From Rhinopithecimicrobium faecis (GTDB lineage: Bacteria > Bacteroidota > Bacteroidia > Sphingobacteriales > Sphingobacteriaceae): a stretch of DNA of 64,000 nt. Shown here piece by piece: positions 63,225 through 64,000 of the stretch (positions are counted from its first letter, which is position 1; each line of letters begins with the position of its first letter). A model generated the notes under the pieces. It ran no database searches and was not told the DNA's origin. It saw nothing but the letters and a program-made list of their open reading frames with translations. Both the position numbers and the translations under genes were made by a program. The stretch covers positions 248,001 through 312,000 of the forward strand of contig JAGKSB010000001.1 of the NCBI GenBank assembly GCA_017942165.1. Direction: 5' to 3'.

Positions 63225-64000
63225 ATGAAAAAATACCTTTTTATTATCGTTACACTGCTGACAGCCATGGCCTGTCAGAAAGATAACTTACAGACGCAAA
63301 GCACAGTAGCACTCATACAAATTGATAAGCCGCAAAACTTAAAGAATGCGCAGTTAAGCCATATTAAGCTGACGGCTAGGGAAGCAAATACAGGCTTAAC
63401 AACGCTGCTGGACGTATCTCCAGAAGGACTACTAACGCAGAAACTACCTTTCGGAAGCTACACCTTCTCCTTGGAAGCCACGATTTCTTATGAGGTTGGT
63501 GAAGAAAAGGTTCAGGGAAAAGCAAAATCTTATGTGGAAAATGTCCTTGTAAAACCAGAGACGTCCCCGACAGTTTGTAAATTTTTCTTAATCAATGAGA
63601 AAGCTAATTTTGTTATTAAAGAGCTTTTCTACACGGGGAATACCACCCCTGAAGGGAAGTCCTATAATGGGGATAAGTATTTTCTAATTTACAATAATTC
63701 CGATTCCGTTTTATACGCCGATGGGCTCTTAATTTCGCAATCGAAATTTTTAACGAGTGCACAAAATATGTATACTCCGGATGTGATGAATGAAGCTTTT
63801 ACAACGAGTCAAATTGTAATGATTCCCGGCGATGGAGATGACTACCCAATTCAACCAGGAGCGCAGTTTGTCGTTGCTAATAACGCTATTAATCACCTAG
63901 AGTACAACTCGAATTCCTTGGATTTATCAACGGCAGAATTTGAAATTGATCTAATTGCGAGCATCAATGTCGATAACCCACTCGTTCCAAATACCATTGG
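63225..64000 (+). CDS. DUF4876-like lipoprotein, 3' end cut by window edge
   Basis: The reading frame, read by me from the ATG at 63225, runs off the right edge (about 258 codons). It starts with a lipoprotein signal, MKKYLFIIVTLLTAMACQKD, with the acylated cysteine at residue 17. It then shows a carboxypeptidase-like beta domain (SHIKLTAREANTGLTT). From about residue 128 come VIKELFYTGNTTPEGKSYNG, DKYFLIYNNSDSVLYADGL and VMIPGDGDDYPIQPG, the DUF4876 pattern as I recall it. It starts 9 bases after the TonB receptor stop, so the two are co-transcribed and the protein is probably a surface-exposed partner of the receptor. Function is unknown. Confidence 0.78.
   Translation, partial: MKKYLFIIVTLLTAMACQKDNLQTQSTVALIQIDKPQNLKNAQLSHIKLTAREANTGLTTLLDVSPEGLLTQKLPFGSYTFSLEATISYEVGEEKVQGKAKSYVENVLVKPETSPTVCKFFLINEKANFVIKELFYTGNTTPEGKSYNGDKYFLIYNNSDSVLYADGLLISQSKFLTSAQNMYTPDVMNEAFTTSQIVMIPGDGDDYPIQPGAQFVVANNAINHLEYNSNSLDLSTAEFEIDLIASINVDNPLVPNTI

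Overview
The window is a chromosomal segment of a Bacteroidota bacterium, most likely a member of the Sphingobacteriaceae close to Sphingobacterium. The evidence is two SusC/SusD pairs, TonB-dependent receptors with carboxypeptidase-like N-terminal domains, Bacteroidota-type promoter boxes (TAnnTTTG) upstream of many genes, few Shine-Dalgarno sequences, and lineage-typical proteins such as a NagB fused to a PIG-L domain. The genus is inferred from protein style only. I saw no rRNA, tRNA, CRISPR array, insertion sequence or prophage.

Region 1 (1-23215) is a Wzx/Wzy-type exopolysaccharide or capsule locus. At the left edge are the export lipoprotein (Wza-like) and the tyrosine autokinase (Wzc-like, cut by the window edge), with the cognate PHP-type phosphatase divergent from them. 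A long minus-strand block follows. Read in transcription order it holds UDP-glucose dehydrogenase, a DnaQ-like exonuclease, a TagD-like cytidylyltransferase, ManC, RmlB-C-D-A (dTDP-rhamnose), a winged-helix regulator, a WbpP/WbpO-like pair (UDP-GalNAc to UDP-GalNAcA), a secreted protein of unknown function, a GT2, the flippase Wzx, the polymerase Wzy, two GT4 enzymes, and a PglC/PglD/PglE-like trio that makes and loads an amino-acetamido sugar. One initiating transferase plus three glycosyltransferases fits a four-sugar repeat. The inner cassette (about 5.7-13.3 kb) is conspicuously AT-rich compared with the flanking sugar-nucleotide genes, as expected for an exchangeable serotype cassette. 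The regulator's promoter carries an 8-bp inverted repeat over the -7 box, and part of that half-site recurs upstream of the Wza-like gene.

Region 2 (23.3-30.7 kb) is housekeeping: MurF, an Rrf2 regulator, a PafA-like alkaline phosphatase, UvrA, and a secreted endonuclease/exonuclease/phosphatase-fold protein. The last is the distal gene of a SusC-SusD-EEP nutrient operon (29.7-35.8 kb). Region 3 (36.2-41.8 kb) holds TypA, glycine C-acetyltransferase, an ABC permease, a DUF2147 protein and a small membrane protein. Region 4 (41.9-50 kb) is an uptake region with a second SusC/SusD pair, a divergent AraC regulator and a TonB-dependent siderophore receptor.

Region 5 (50.2-60.3 kb) holds the NagB/PIG-L fusion, a methionine-type aminotransferase, a TlpA-like thioredoxin, RadA, a 974-residue fusion of a GH3 C-terminal remnant, a serine beta-lactamase-like domain and an M19 dipeptidase, and XseA/XseB with short direct and tandem repeats at their 3' ends. 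Region 6 (60.4-64 kb) is a TonB-dependent receptor followed by a DUF4876-like lipoprotein cut by the window edge.

The points I would look at first are the regulator/operator arrangement in the polysaccharide locus, the GH3C-betalactamase-M19 fusion, the NagB/PIG-L fusion with an altered active-site triad, the unassigned secreted protein inside the cassette, and the repeats and apparently leaderless promoter around xseA/xseB.
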